From Helicoverpa zea (taxonomy: Eukaryota > Arthropoda > Insecta > Lepidoptera > Noctuidae): a DNA stretch of 64,000 nt. The stretch spans positions 4,150,120 through 4,214,119 of the forward strand of contig NC_061455.1 in NCBI RefSeq assembly GCF_022581195.2, written 5' to 3'. The notes below the pieces were generated by a model. The model did not search any database and had not been told where the DNA came from. It saw only the letters and a list, made by a program, of their open reading frames with translations. Made by a program: the position numbers and the translations under genes. Shown here piece by piece: positions 1 through 13,724 of this stretch (positions are counted from its first letter, which is position 1; every line of letters begins with the position of its first letter).

Positions 1-3000
1 GAAAGGAAAGAAAGAAGAAAGAAAATAAGTTTTATTGCACGTTTAAAAACGCATATACGCATGTACAATATGGACATAATAGAAAAAAAATGTAAGAGGA
101 AAATATGCGTCTTGAAACGCGGCATACGGCCCTAGCAGACAGAGTGGGACTCTGTCTCGTTTCGGGTCGCAGCATTCGCGCTGTTTTTCAGTGATATTGG
201 AACCGGCCACCAAGGCGGCTTTCAGTGGTTTATTTGGTTGAATATGACATGAGTTGCAATTAGTCATGCAGTGTCATCAGTTGAAAAAGTTAAACTATTC
301 GGGCATGATTTATAGTTTTCTCCAGTAAACAATAGATATGAATGTAATTTTCTTTTTTCATCTGGTTTCTATTAAATGATAACTAGGTATTTGTGGTATT
401 TTAATGAAATGAAACTTGTAATCTTGTCATTGATAATTACATTAGTAGATAACAAGATGTTACAACAAAGGCTACAACAAAGTATCTACCTGTGTGAAAT
501 ACACTTGTCACCTTAAATGTTAAATATCTTAAAATATACTATTTGAACTAGGTTGTTTGGCATCATGTACTCGTATGAATGAAGTGTCGTATTTAAACAA
601 TTCATTAAGCAACTGAATAATATATTCTTACGCATGTAAAATAAAGTAATGCTAATTGATCACCTTGTCTTAATGTGGAATAAATTATTTAATTTATAGG
701 TACTCAGATACAATTTAATCGTTTCATATAAGAGAAAGCTCGGCGATGTGTAATCAAGGAAGCGAAACACAAAACGTGGATGCTTCCATAAATTCAATTA
801 AGGTAACTAATAGCCGCATTATTTAACAAGGATATCTTGACAAAGTAATGTATTCGTTGAACGACGATGACGCCCCGCTGCTTGCAGTGTAATTAAGTGT
901 CCCCGAACACTTGTTAACAAATTAGTCACTGGAGACGCGATCGTGTGAGCGCGCCCTTATTTATAGCGCTCGCCATATGAGACCAACATATGCATGGTTT
1001 TTTGTAAAACATTTTATGAATGTGAAAAACAATAAAAATCTAACGATTATAATATTTCAATGTAATTGTGTTTTGGACTGGTTGTTGTGGTTAGGAGTCT
1101 ATAATTTTTCCATGTCATGTGAAGTTCATATCAAGTATTGAATATTTATTGATAATTAGACTTTATGATATGTAATTAATAATTATGATTCCAACGAAAA
1201 ACTTTCATATTTGCTTTTTAGCCTTGGCTTTACATTGGAGATTGACGAGTTTTTCTTTTCAGTTAATTTTCATTACAAAGTAAAACGCACGTTATTTTCC
1301 ATTGTTAAAATGGTTATAACTGATTTTTTACCGATGTTTATTTAAAGTCGTCTTCGCTGTAACGTGCGCTGATCCCATTGTTTTGGGAAAAGTCACGAAC
1401 TCACAATTGATAGCTGGGAATGCTGTCAGTAATTACAATTAAAAATGTGACCGCATTGTCATTCTTTCTTTATTTTAATGTTCTGTTTATTTTTAATTTG
1501 AAGAATAAACGTTCTACTTAATTTAACATGTATTGTAGAGTAGACAAAATTAAAACAATAAAATGCTAGGTATTTGTCTTACGTAATCACTAATCAATTA
1601 TAATATAATTTAGAATAGTGCAGATCCTGAAGTATCAAAAGTATAAAAAATACGTACTACAGTATATTATATTCCCTGAAACATCGTGTTAAAATGGGCA
1701 ATAGTGAAACTAGAAAGAAAACTTTCAGTTAAGCGCTTATAGTGAATGCTTAATTGTTGTTGTTAATACTCGCACATATCAAAACGTCATTCATGAAAAC
1801 TTTCATGGAAGACGGAGCTAAAGCAATTAGCAATTCATATAGCATGCTAAACACCTGCGGTTATTTTAAACTGAATACAATTAGTGTACGTTATCATGTC
1901 AGTGTAGAACAAACGTCGGTCCGCACAAACGTATTTACGAGTACCTACATTAACAAGGAACGCGTACAAATAAATTTTATGTTTGCTGCGTTTGATAACG
2001 CGTGATAAGAGCGCGTTTATTGTTTTATTGGGGGCTCTAAACCGTCTCCTCTACACTCTCGTTAAATGTGATCAACTGTGGACACAATCGCACATAAAAG
2101 TGTTTTATATTCTACACACGATGTGAACTCTGTGCTGTAGTGCTGTATCATATTTGTTTAATTGTATTTTGTCTTGTAGGGCTCTAGAACAATATTAGAT
2201 GATGTTTTACTTCACTTTGTAATATGCAATATCCATAATTTACCTTTGGTTGATCTTACAGTACTTATAAACTGCATAACCGTAAATGTTATCTCGATAA
2301 AATGAGTAACAAAGTTCAGTTTTCAATCAAAAACATAAACTTATGAAAGAACATGTTTTATTTTCAACTTGCTACTCAGGATATGACAAACAAAAAGATA
2401 AAATAGCACATAAAGTAAATACAAGTAACTAAGACTTACGTAGGTACCAAAATAAATCACGTTTCTTTTGTTAACACAAGAATAGATAACATCATATGAA
2501 TCAAACTTTATTTTAATGGTGGAGAATTTTGTTTTATTCAAATGTAAGTATGTATTTCTAGTTTAATGTGTGATAGTAACTACTGCTTACATAACGATGT
2601 TCAGTAGGTTACTCGTACACATAAGATTTGATTTTCAAATTGCATCCTTGCATATTACTTCCCTTAAAACGATCTTAATGATAGTAAAATCAATTATGTA
2701 AACGAGTGTACTCCGCATTAGTCCTAATGAGTTATACAATAGCCAAGTGCATCAACAAATACAGAGTCATATCACATGGTTTACAGCGGAACATAACACT
2801 GCGCTATTTTTACTACAAACACGAGGTAATTCACGCCTTCAGGATAACACGCAATAGTTACGAGCTTTCTACTGACTGAAACTAGATTACAAACAAAACT
2901 GTGTCATACAATGTACAAGTCATATCAGGAAACATTGATAACTTTGTAGTTCTAACGTAATTGCAGCAAATGTGGAATTGATTAGAAAACTTTGTTAATT

Positions 3001-4163
3001 AAGTACAGGTAGGTACAGAACTTTAATGAATCATATACCTCGTTTGCAGAAATACAACTACATGAATTAAAAAAAAACAATTTAAAGATGATTTCTTTAA
3101 AACAATATGTAAGTACCTACCTACATGAACCTGTATCGATCTTAACAGACCGTAATTTACTCAACTATTTAGCACAAGTATCTAGCAACGAGATACGTCC
3201 CAAATACGTAGAGTTATAAATTTTAGGAGGCTGCAGAAAAAAGGTGTAAGAACATAAACAGATAATTTTGTATTTACATTAAAGACAGATAGTCGCGCGA
3301 GGTAAATATAGATAAGTGTTGGTAATTTACGAGCTCTGGCCCGCGACGGCCGTACCTGCCGGCTCTCGGAGACACGCCAGATGTTGCAAGTTAACGTTTA
3401 TTCATTCATTTACTCAGAAAGTTTGAGGCCTAATTATATTTAGCTATTTATTGATATTTTGCTAAAATTAGGGACCCATTCATTCGTGTTGTTTTAAAAG
3501 GTTTATTTCTCAATCACTTATGTACCTATCAGGGAATTTTCAGTGATAATATTAATCGTCTACAAATCTACGTGCATTCCCAATCCACGCCCATTCGTTT
3601 AGCCATTAATACATAGTAGCTATTTACACTGAATACTAACTAGGTACTAATACATCTTAATCACTGATTAATATAGATTACTTTTCGAAACGTTTTCACT
3701 ATTCAAAATGAGCAATTATCTATCACAATATTAATAAATATTTATTGGCTTAACGGCACAAATAGATAACTGATATTAATTCACGCATTAACTCTAGTGC
3801 AGTTAAAATCAGCACTAATCCATTGTGACGCATTCGAAGACATGAGTAAAACATGGCTACGAGAATTAAACTGGACATCTCTATTAATAAGGATATGTTA
3901 TTGAAACTGTGATTATAATCCAAATGAACTCCTAGTTGTCCTCAGTATGAAAACAATACATAAAGCTATTCAGTAAGAAACGTTAATTCTGTTTTACATC
4001 GTGTGTCAATTCATTCATAGGAGGATTTCCCAAAGATTTACTTCCCAAAAGTTTCACAATTGAATTGTTTTATTTACCAAATAAAAATATTGAGACCCCT
4101 AAAAACTATTTCAAAATAAATGTTTTGTCATTTGTAACTCCTTGAAAAACCAACAACACTAAC
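1..4163. other. AT-rich intergenic stretch, no recognisable gene
   Basis: No reading frame here resembles a known protein and I see no convincing splice-flanked exon. A minus-strand AATAAA (31-36) lies at the extreme left edge, downstream of a short cysteine-containing minus-strand ORF (43-267) that I do not recognise. This could be the 3' end of a gene or LINE, but nothing else supports it. The rest is AT-rich sequence with scattered TAGGTACCTAC-type short motifs that are common in moth DNA. Confidence 0.5.
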
Positions 4164-4394
4164 TATAGTTCGGCCATTCAGAGAATGCGTTCCTGACACG
4201 TCGCGATTGAACTGACGACGTAATAACATTCATTGATTATTGATATAATAATGTTGTTTTAATGCTCCTCAATTGTTAAAACGGTAAACAACCAGCAAAA
4301 ATATTTTTATCGTAACTGCAACGCCATTGCAAAGTTACGTCGTCAGTTCAATCGCGACGTGTCAGGAACGCATTCTCTGAATGGCCGAACTATA
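4164..4394. mobile_element. MITE with 58-bp perfect terminal inverted repeats
   Basis: The element at 4166-4392 (227 bp) has termini starting TAGTTCGGCCATTCAGAG, and the first 58 bases of one end are the exact reverse complement of the other end. A TA dinucleotide flanks each side (4164-4165 and 4393-4394), which suggests a TA target-site duplication as made by Tc1/mariner-type transposases. There is no coding capacity; the roughly 110-bp centre is AT-rich. The perfect arms suggest recent insertion or gene conversion between the ends. The superfamily assignment is inferred from the TA duplication only. Confidence 0.85.
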
Positions 4395-7300
4395 ATCAAT
4401 TCACTCAGCTCCATATTTAGCCCAATTAACTACTACCACTCAATGGGATTGTTAGTAAAGTTAAGCAGCTATTATCAGCGACCACACCGCTCGATGGCAT
4501 CTGCCTAATAACATAATCCTTGATAGGGACGGAAGGACTGACGGCCAACAAGCGCATACTTCCTGTTCTAGCCACGTGTGTTCAGGTCACTGGTGGTCTA
4601 CGGATGTGGGGTTTGTGTTAAGACTTGTGAAGGTACTTGAAATGTGACTATGTCATTAGTGATGTTTATGAGATAGGTGTCCGAAGTAGTGAAACAACGG
4701 AAGATAAGTTTGGTAATTTAAGACTATATCAGTATTTCTGTATTATTGTAACTACAGCATTCTTAGTTAGGTAAGCAGCATTATGTAAAGAAATGGGTAC
4801 TGAAAAAAACAAACAATTAACTTGGTAATTTGAGGCTATAACTCAATTATGTATCAATTATGTACTTAGTTTTCTGTCTTATTGTAACTACAGCATTCTA
4901 AGTTAAGCAGCATTACAAATTGGCAAAAATCTTATAACATCTCTCCTAACAAAATCCAAAAAACAAATGATATAAAAATACAAATACAAATGATATGATA
5001 TACTGTTTGAGTAATATTGCATACAGTTATACAATGGTTTCATTCAAGGCAAGGATGATGAGATGATGACATGATGATGATGTAAGTCATCAAGTGACGT
5101 CGTTGATATGAGCTGAAACACTCCCAGTATCTCAGCCTGTAAGCCCACACTGAGATGCGGTAATGAGTAATTACTATAATGTGAGATGTCGACTACAGTG
5201 ACTCAACTAGGTGTGCCCCAATTAACCAAAACACACTACAGTCATTATGTGCACTGATTTCTCAGTAACTATACCATAATGTAATGAGTTAATTAAAACA
5301 ATAAGTATGTATCTTCTATAAACCCTATGTATTCAGTCTACCATTTTGGTCTGGGACTAATAAAAATATTACAAAATGCATAAAGCAGTGAGTGTAAAAT
5401 TTGATTAGATTACCCACCTACCGGAGCGATAAGAACTGTAATACGCGAGTTTCAGTAGGCACGGCTACTGTGTACTTTACCGAATTCAATATCTACGACC
5501 AATCGCGTCGCTATTCATGAATTATCACTCAAATTAATGGCGTGTAAGTTATAAATGGCCGGCGGATTAGGGCCCATCCATTTTATTCCTATTTTACCTA
5601 CCGTAAAGAGGCTTCATTGAAAACGTACACAAATTCACGGAAGCATCCGCTAATTTTCCCACCTTGTGTCCTTCTCTTGCCCATGGTCGGGCTTACACTC
5701 TATCTCGCTCTGCCAGGCCTTTTCTCTAGCGCGATTCATCATCATTTCGCGGTTTACTGGTTTTCCATTCAAATTGTAGATTGGATGCTGTCGAGGAAAA
5801 CGGTGGTTGAAATATAAATTAGGACTACCTGTGTTTACCTATCCAGTTATATACAATAAGTAGTTCATTATTTAAAAAGGTTAAAAGTTCGGTAGACTGC
5901 TAAGAAACTTTTTTTTATATACTTAATAGATACCTGGGGATAATATTACCAATCGCAATAAAAGGAATCTCTACAAAACCATAATGATGGCTTATTTTTC
6001 GCTCCGGAAAAAGTAAATAGAGATGATTTGGAATCTGTAGGCATGCTCAATTAGTATTCCAAATAGCCGCTAACATATCGTACACGTACATAAAATGTAA
6101 AGAGTGGACCGCTCGGCGGCACGAACGACGCATAACTTTCTCGCGGATGATACCCACACCCGCAACTCCAATCTTAAAAGAACAGGGGTAAGTGCTAAAG
6201 TTGTCTGCGACTGTACCGAGTGTACGTCTCCGTCGCGGTTTCTATTTCACCCAAGCAATAACCGTCTTACCGCACTTGTAAGTAGGTTCAAAATGATGAA
6301 GTCACACCCGCCGGCCGTGGAGTGCGGGACTTTGAGGCTTATGGTAATTGTAATAAAGCGGAGTGCAGCAGTTATGGGACGTGAGAGGTTCTAGACCAAA
6401 TCCCAAGTAAGCTGTAACTTCCTTTTGGATTTTCGGAAGCCATTTATCAGTCTGATGTGGGCGTCTGGAAATTTTTCATGTTTCGTTATTGTTGCGAAGA
6501 GACATGACACGTACGCTTCGAGGATTCCTCGCCTTTTGTTTATTGGCCACGTGTCTATCGGCATCAAGGTCGCACGGAGCTGTTACCACATTTTACAATG
6601 TGTGGCAAGGGGCATTAACTCTATTAACAACTCACTTTTCATACATTTTACTCGCATTGTTTAAAATTGCTCATGCCGTATTTTGGCTGAGAGGGAGTTA
6701 ATTCAGTTAGTTATGAGTATCGTAAAGAAAACAAGATCGCTAAATCACAAGTAAATATCATACAAAGCAACTAATTTGCGGTGCTAGATAAATTAGTGTT
6801 TATGGTTTGTGGGAAGAGCGCAGGGCGAAATAGTGCGTCCCCGGGCGCGCATTACGACCGAGATAAATCAAGTGTAACCCTTCCTCTGCCGCAAGCAAAT
6901 TACCGACCACCTGAGACTTGTAAAAATGCCCCACAAAATGATTACTATTTACTAGCCGCAAGCTGCTACCTCGTTCTTTTAAACCGAACTTGGGGTAAGA
7001 AATTGGGAGATATTAAACTATTAAATTAAATGTGCCCGGGGTTACCAATTTGTAAAATTTTAATTAAATCAACTTTCAAATGACATTACCCGTTCAGAAG
7101 ATCTGTAATTCGTTTCTGTAAAACTACGCCTACAACGCATATAATATAACTGAAAATGTTTAAAAACCAACTCCTTTTATGATATAGGGTAAATATCTAA
7201 ATAACCCTTACAAGACCGACCACAATATAAGAACATCGAGCTTGTTCTGTGATATTAAAAGAGATCTAAGGAAATGAGTTGGGGGCGTCGAAATTGGCTA

Positions 7301-7671
7301 CCAAAAGACTATATGGCGACCCGGTCGAGGGTGAGAGTGTTTAGAAGGCAATCACTGGTCCCATATGGACACAAATTACTTTTCCTATTTGGTGCACAAA
7401 TCTACTATGATGACAAGTGGAATAGGGTGCTGTGGTTTGCCGCCTTCTGTTTACAAATGAATCGCGGATTGGGGTTAAATGTAAACTATCAGTGTCTTAT
7501 TTCTTTCCAATATTTATTAGATGCCACTTCACACATCTTAAATGTGTATGACTGAAACCGTCAAGATTGTTAGTGTTGCGACGATAGCTCAGCAGGTGGA
7601 GTAAATAATACTAGTGGACTGTATAACATGTAAATACGTATAATGACTTTAAATATAACAATATAGTACAA
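4395..7671. other. Intergenic stretch without recognisable genes
   Basis: AT-rich at first, then more mixed between about 5400 and 7550, where several short overlapping ORFs occur on the plus strand (6104-6394, 6425-6701, 7274-7555). None shows a known domain, signal or credible splice context. A (GAT)n-rich patch is at about 5050-5080. A lone tRNA A-box-like string TAGCTCAGCAGG at 7585-7596 has no B box behind it. Confidence 0.5.
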
Positions 7672-7815
7672 TAAGGGCTGATTTTTCAATCACCAGATAA
7701 CTTTTATCTGACGAATAAGTTTGAAGTTTTGACAGCTTTTGTATAGAAGATATGTCAAACCGCCATATTTATTCCTCAGATAGAGGTTAACTGATGATTG
7801 AACAATCAGCCCTTA
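7672..7815. mobile_element. 140-bp MITE with TA target duplication
   Basis: The 140-bp element (7674-7813) begins AGGGCTGATTTTTCAATCA and ends with the near-perfect reverse complement (TGATTGAACAATCAGCCCT), giving inverted repeats of about 22 bp with one or two mismatches. TA flanks both sides (7672-7673, 7814-7815). It has no coding capacity. The small size, TIRs and TA duplication fit a Tc1/mariner-derived MITE. Confidence 0.8.
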
Positions 7816-8382
7816 AGCAAATAAGAATTAAAGTAGTAAGAACGCGTGGGCGCGGCCGGTGCGCATAAGCAAGATTTGACCTCTGGACTCGGCGCATACG
7901 CGGCGAGCCGTTGTACCACGATGTCACAGTCACCCCCACTTGTCGTAGACGCAGTTGAAGCGAGTGGGACGACTCAACAGTTAGCTAACTACTAAATTCA
8001 TACATATTTCCAGCAGTACAAAAAAATACTGCAGCTAGGGCATGCAATACCGGTTAACCGGTTTCGTTTTTACCGGTAAATCGCCCATTTTTGCGAGTTT
8101 TAAATTACCGGTAAAAATAATATGAAACCGGTAATTTACCGGTTTTTGCGTTTTTCTGATAAAATATAGCAATTGTTCATTTAACGTCAAATCTTTGTTA
8201 TGTAGCCTGTCCTTAACTATCTCTAGGTTACAAATCTTCTTTCTCATCTTAATTTAAATTAATTTACAATCTAAACAAATTGTATTCATTCGGTTATTCT
8301 GTTTTTCCTCATAGCTGTCAGCTCATACTAGGTACAAATGTAGCTAATGCTTATTTTACCTACTCTATGACCCTACTGAGCA

Positions 8383-8979
8383 AGGGCTTTTACTTCACCA
8401 CCATGCGGATGCGGATAGCACTGAGGACACGGTGGAGCACACAGTCCAGGTGTGCCCTGCCTGGGAAGGGTACCGCCGTGTTGTCGTCGAGGCAATAGGC
8501 AGTGGTGACCTTTCGCGTCCTTCCCTGGTTCAAGCCATGGTCCGGAGCTAAAGTGAATGGGAAGCCGTCACCTCCTTCTGCGAAGCAGTCATGCTCGAGA
8601 AGAAGACGGCGGAGCGACTGCGAGTAGCACCTCTCATCCCAGCCGCTGCAGTGGACCAGAAAGACACCACGGGCGCCAAGGGTCGAGAGACGACTCCCGG
8701 CCACCATAGGCGTCGGTCTGTGGGCAGTGAGTTCGAGTGGCTCATCGTTCCACCGTCTGCATAGACAACAGACCCGTGTCAGCGGCACACGTCGTTCCAC
8801 GGGCTCCTCGTGGAAATGTAAACAAACCCAGTGGGGCCTAGCAGGGCCAAGGCCTGCCGAGGCCGCGGGATTGTTCGAAAGAGTTACCGCGACCCTGGTC
8901 CATAAAACGCCTACTAAAAAACATGGGTTTTAGACAGAAAGAGCCTGTCATTTGATGATTTACCATAAAAGAGGGCTTT
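8383..8979 (+). pseudogene. 5'-truncated R1-clade LINE ORF2 C-terminus, nested in hAT-like element
   Basis: The plus-strand frame reads the C-terminal region of a non-LTR retrotransposon ORF2 (EDTVEHTVQVCPAWEGYRR...), the segment after the reverse transcriptase that normally contains a CCHC zinc knuckle. It is closely similar to the copy at 48792-49420. The frame is broken by a TAA in the string reading MVRS-stop-SEWEA, and the first cysteines of the knuckle are lost. The two copies also share 3' sequence, including TCATTTGATGATTT. AGGGCTTT occurs at 8383-8390 and 8972-8979, a likely target duplication bounding the insert. The R1 clade is named from the CPAWEGHRRVLVEAL-type signature; a related clade is possible. 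Confidence 0.75.
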
Positions 8980-9019
8980 CACATCAATGAAAAATATATT
9001 TTTTACGGTAATTCTTAGC

Positions 9020-9305
9020 GTTTATCCCGTCTTGTGACGGGATCGGCTTTCCGTATCTTCATTCTTCCACTTCGCTCTATCCTCCTGAATAGACATCTTC
9101 CTCTTCGAGTTCGCAGATTTTCATGTCATTCATTACGAAACTCAACCACCACGGTTTCGGCCTGCCTTTGCGCCTTTGACTGGGTATATTGAGATTGAGT
9201 ATCACATTCACACTGCCGATGTCCTCAGGTGTCACTCCTTTTTACATGTCCGTACCATTGCAGCCGTTTCTCTTGCATTTTGTCGGCGACGTCGCGTACG
9301 GATGG
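9020..9305 (-). pseudogene. Decayed RTE-type reverse transcriptase C-terminal fragment
   Basis: Read on the minus strand, this segment contains DKMQEKRLQWYGHVKR and, after frame breaks, a KADPVTRRDK-like end. These are hallmarks of the C-terminus of the very common lepidopteran endonuclease/reverse-transcriptase LINE (consensus of the type RLRWYGHVxRR ... RKADP). Several frameshifts and stops separate the pieces, so it is inactive. It lies inside the hAT-like element next to the R1-clade fragment but in the opposite orientation, so it is a separate insertion. Boundaries are approximate. Confidence 0.65.
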
Positions 9306-9537
9306 TACTGACATGTTTTTTGTTACGGCCCACGTCACAAAAAACGTTTACCACCTTATACTTTGCATATTTATTTAGTTTTTGCTTTAAGACTACACAA
9401 TCTTATTGTTATAATATCACATTTAAAAAAAAAATACAAAAATTACCGTTTTACCGGTTTACCGGTAAAAATATTTTTATTACCGAATTTTTACCGGTAA
9501 TTTTAATTTTACCGGAATTGCATGCCCTAACTGCAGC

Positions 9538-12500
9538 GTACAGTTAGATACGAAATTGACTTCAAAAACAATGACTTCCGTTGTTATGCTATTTATTTAT
9601 GCATGCATCTAACCATTAAATTCTGTTCTAACTCGAATAAAATATCTAATATATATCTACTAGTAGAATAAAATTTAGCAGTCAAAAGCGACATATGTCG
9701 ATGTTGGTCTCCGTTATACAGGGATTAGGGTCGCGTAAACGATGCCATTCTGCACGTTTTCAATTTGCATAAATATTAGTGGGAGCTGTAATGTCATAAA
9801 TATATTAGTGCGGTGATACAGATTTTATGGTGATTACAAAATTATAGCTACGTTCTGTTTAGGGGTTGCGGTTATAGCGTTATATTTATCCCCTGTAACT
9901 TTGGTACATGATTTTGGCCCTGTTACCGTAGTAACTATTATATAATCTGTGCTGTTACCACGCCGCATCATTTTCCTTGCAAGTATCGTACAGAAAATAT
10001 TAGAACACATAAAATGTACAGTTTTTATCAAGGGGTGCGGGATAGTAATAATCTTTTATGTTGAAAATGTGCCAATACAATAGGTTATCTCTCCCACCTC
10101 CAAGGATTTGAGCCATACAAGCATATTTGTGGAATAATGTAAAGTCATAATATTATAATTATGAGGTAGGGTCCCGGGGACCGTCGCAGCTCATAAAGCG
10201 GCGTCATTCGCTTTTGTTAGATGCTCGTATCATATTTCACGTTAGTGTCACCGTGTTTTATACTAATACCGCATGAAATGCACATGTATAATTGCAACTT
10301 GTTCCAAATTAACAATGAGTATTGTATTTTATTAGGAAGCATTTATGCCACTTATTATTGTTTATTTACTGCCAGAGACCTTGTACAGCAATCTTACAAT
10401 TAAACGCTTTCTTTGTCTTTTCGCTCTACTCTCACAATTTATATAAAGTTCCAACGTTCTTACTGCCCCAAAAGTTATAAATCAGAGTGATACAATGCAA
10501 TATTTTGTGTACTTTCATACAGTTATTGCCTCGGGGCGGTATCATTGTATTTGTGTTTACAAATAGTTCATGTCGTGGTGTTTGACCATCATAGCATTAT
10601 GTCACTGTTTGTTCTAGATCTTTTGTTACCGCGAGGGTGACTGCGCCACCGATCAGACAACAATTTGTCATAAAATAAAAAGATTTATTGCCAAGTCGCC
10701 TATGTTTGTACAATGTGTACAGATACTGTTTTAACAACCGTTACTCTTCCCTTTTATAGCAACAAATAAAATGAAAATAAACGGAAAGTAATATTATACA
10801 AAGGATGAGAGCATTATTTTAGAATCATATTACCTGCCCGTGTGTTATAAAAACGTATCTTTATGGCGTCATTATTCGTGATAAGAAATAAATAGGTATA
10901 TTTTCAAATTGGTGATATAAACGGGGATGACAATTGACAGCGATCTTTGTTTATGGTGTACAGATTCTAACATTAGTATATAATTTAGAAGTAAATAAAC
11001 GAGTAATTGCTCGGTCAAGACAAGATAACTTAGAAATAGATTTTGACTGTGAAAGTGGGAGAAATTACAAAAAGGTGTCTCAGTGACCATTACAACGGGT
11101 TCAGCGACAGATGGGCGAGTCGCATCGCAAGGGTTGACCCCACATCTGTCATCCACTATCAATCACGCACATTGTAAATATTGTTTGTTTGTACCAATGA
11201 CTTATTGTTTGCCGATACATCAGTGGAGTTCACGCTGAGATGTGTCGTTACTTCACTTTTGTCAATAACTAATGTGGCCGCGGAAGGATTTAATTAATTT
11301 CAATCATTTCCTCGTCATTTTGATGGATATAATAAATAGGTGTGAGCTGATATCTCTTATTTATATTGAAGATATGAAAGTATTGACATTTTATTTAAGA
11401 GAAACTTAAGATTCATCATGCATCATTAACATTCAATAACAGAACAAAATATTTAACCCATTCAATTCTATTTTTTTATCCGGACCCAAATATCATATTA
11501 CCAACAGCTACCCAGGTAATTTCGCAAATACATCGGATGGCTCAATATCAAATAGTGTATGACAATATTTTATTTATGAGTTTTTCCCGCGGAGGGCGTG
11601 ACCACGTTTTCTGCGCGACAGATGTCACGGCATCCGCCCTCTTTGAGAAACCAGAAAAAAGGCCCGTCGAGGAGGCGTGGTAGTAATAAATTTTGTCAAA
11701 ATATGCTCGACACAAACACTTCCCATAGCGCGCCCTATTAGAATAACAGAACAAATCGGTTTAATTTGTTAACAGGCGTTCAGAATGGGTGTCACATGTC
11801 TTGCGAGGTATGCCCAGCTTTTTATTTATTTAGTTTTGCCTTCACTAATTGCTGATGACAAAGTTAATAGCTCGTGCATATGTTAATAGCTACTTATGAA
11901 TTTACAACTAAATGATTCTCGGTAACTTACACTCTAGTTGATATTTTAGATAAAACGTTATTTAGCTTCATAGCAGTTATTTTTACATCTCTCACTTATT
12001 TCTTTATTCTTGGCATACTATCATTTTATTAACTATCTTTATGATATATTTAATGAGCGTTTTTGTTAAAGCGAAATTATGCTTATAATCATGCCTCTAT
12101 TATTTATTTTCAATCAAACACTGTTTTTGCCTCAAGTCTTAACAGATTGAAAATCCCAAAGAAACCTAAATCTGAGCAACAAGAGCGCTAACATCTATCC
12201 GAAAGTGACACCGCTCGTTTTTGCAGCATAAAATTTGTCAGAATCTTTTTCTAAACATCAATTATAACAAAAAAACACATTAATTTATCGCCAGGGACGG
12301 CGATCAAAGCAAGCGACAACGGGGCCCGGTGTTAGGCTCGCTGTCACAGGGGATGCAATTTTTTTCTCCTATTGAAAAAGTACAGACAGACTGGCAGACA
12401 GTGTGGCACCGAGTTTTTGCGTACTTTTTTGTTAATAGACAGATAAATAATGTCCGTTTGCGATTTTATAAGTTGTAAAACAAAACCGCTTGTTCAGAAA

Positions 12501-13724
12501 AAGTGTGGATCTAAAAGTTTCTAACAGTTAAGCAATATGTTAAGCTATCTCAAAGATACCGCTGTCGAAAACATCGAAAGATACGTTAAATGACAAAAAA
12601 ATCAATCAATCGGTCTGAAGTTGCCAGTATTTAGTTTATACAACAAAAAATATTTGTGCATCTTTTAAGTCTTAATCGAATACTCATTGTACTCTTCTCT
12701 GTCAATGGTTTGTTTATTAGAATATGCCAGAAAACGTCTGCTCATCTGCTGGGCTAATATTTAGATGAGAAGTGAAACATTCTTCAGTAATCTAACCGTG
12801 GCGTTGCGCCGTGCGCTTGCGTCGGTCAGATTTGGGCACATTCAGATAAAGTCAGTAATCTCGACCCGAGACGTGAACTAACACAACAAATATTTGTTTG
12901 GGCTCGTGGCCTCACACCATGGGCACACGCCTACCTACTTGATGAAATATTCACAATTTACATTCTTGTACACCGATAAAACTACATCTTTTTTATAGCC
13001 CCTAAATAAATCTCAAATATTTGTTGGTATGTTTTGATGTTTCTTAGCCCTAATTCACTTTCTATTAACTGTAAGTTCCTCTCTAGAATAACCAAAACGA
13101 TAATAAACAATTTTAGTGTTCTGTAAAGTACCTACGTAATATATTCTTGATGAAAGTGAAACGCAAATAGTTAGTATCGTAAATTAATCAACCTACTTGG
13201 AATATTACTCCAAAATGAGCGTAACATCTTAGTCGCGGCAACTTGTAATCCTTCACATCACAAAATGGTTGATTACGTGCGCGCCAAGCTTCCCAATTCT
13301 TTGTTTGGCAAACTTCCCAACACAAACTTGGTTAATGGATGAAAAGAACGTTTGTTTTTCTTATTAAATATGTTTAATCGACTCTATAAGCGATTGTTTT
13401 ACTTATTTAATGACTAAGGATTATTCTAATATCCTATAATGCCGTAAAATTAATTGACCTAATGTTGTTTAGGAAGAAGTCAAATTTATGAGACTACAGT
13501 TCTCTAAACAAAACTATTACAGTAATCATAATTATAAAGCAGAGGCAATATTACATAACATTAACGACGTATATTTCACCGACGAGCACGTTGCTGAACG
13601 GTCTCAATCTCACATCGGTACCAGAAGGTATCTAAAACAGGAAAAAAATACCGTTTTCACATACCATATGAAAAAAATAATGTGCTCAAATCCCGCGTAA
13701 TTAATTTTCCATATTTTGTTCCAG
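9538..13724. other. AT-rich intergenic stretch, nothing recognisable
   Basis: No exon, RNA gene or clear repeat was recognised. A slightly more GC-rich patch at 11580-11720 holds a short minus-strand ORF, and others lie at 12290-12410 and 12790-12900. None has a known domain or a convincing splice-site pair. The sequence may include regulatory DNA, but that cannot be shown from one genome. Confidence 0.45.

Larger units (their letters stand above)
8028..9537. mobile_element. hAT-like DNA element, non-autonomous, with nested LINE fragments
   Basis: Terminal inverted repeats starting TAGGGCATGCAAT and ending ATTGCATGCCCTA bound a 1494-bp element (8036-9529). It is flanked by a perfect 8-bp duplication ACTGCAGC (8028-8035 and 9530-9537). 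An 8-bp duplication together with a TIR beginning TAGGG is characteristic of the hAT superfamily. Both subterminal regions are dense in ACCGGT and TTACCGGTAA palindromes (8045-8145 and 9440-9515), as expected of hAT transposase-binding repeats. No transposase is visible. The interior carries an R1-clade fragment and a reverse-transcriptase tail, described separately. Family name unknown; superfamily call inferred from termini and duplication. Confidence 0.85.

Noticed and set aside
7585..7596. Perfect tRNA A-box string TAGCTCAGCAGG
   Set aside because: No B box or cloverleaf follows; a chance match or a fragment.
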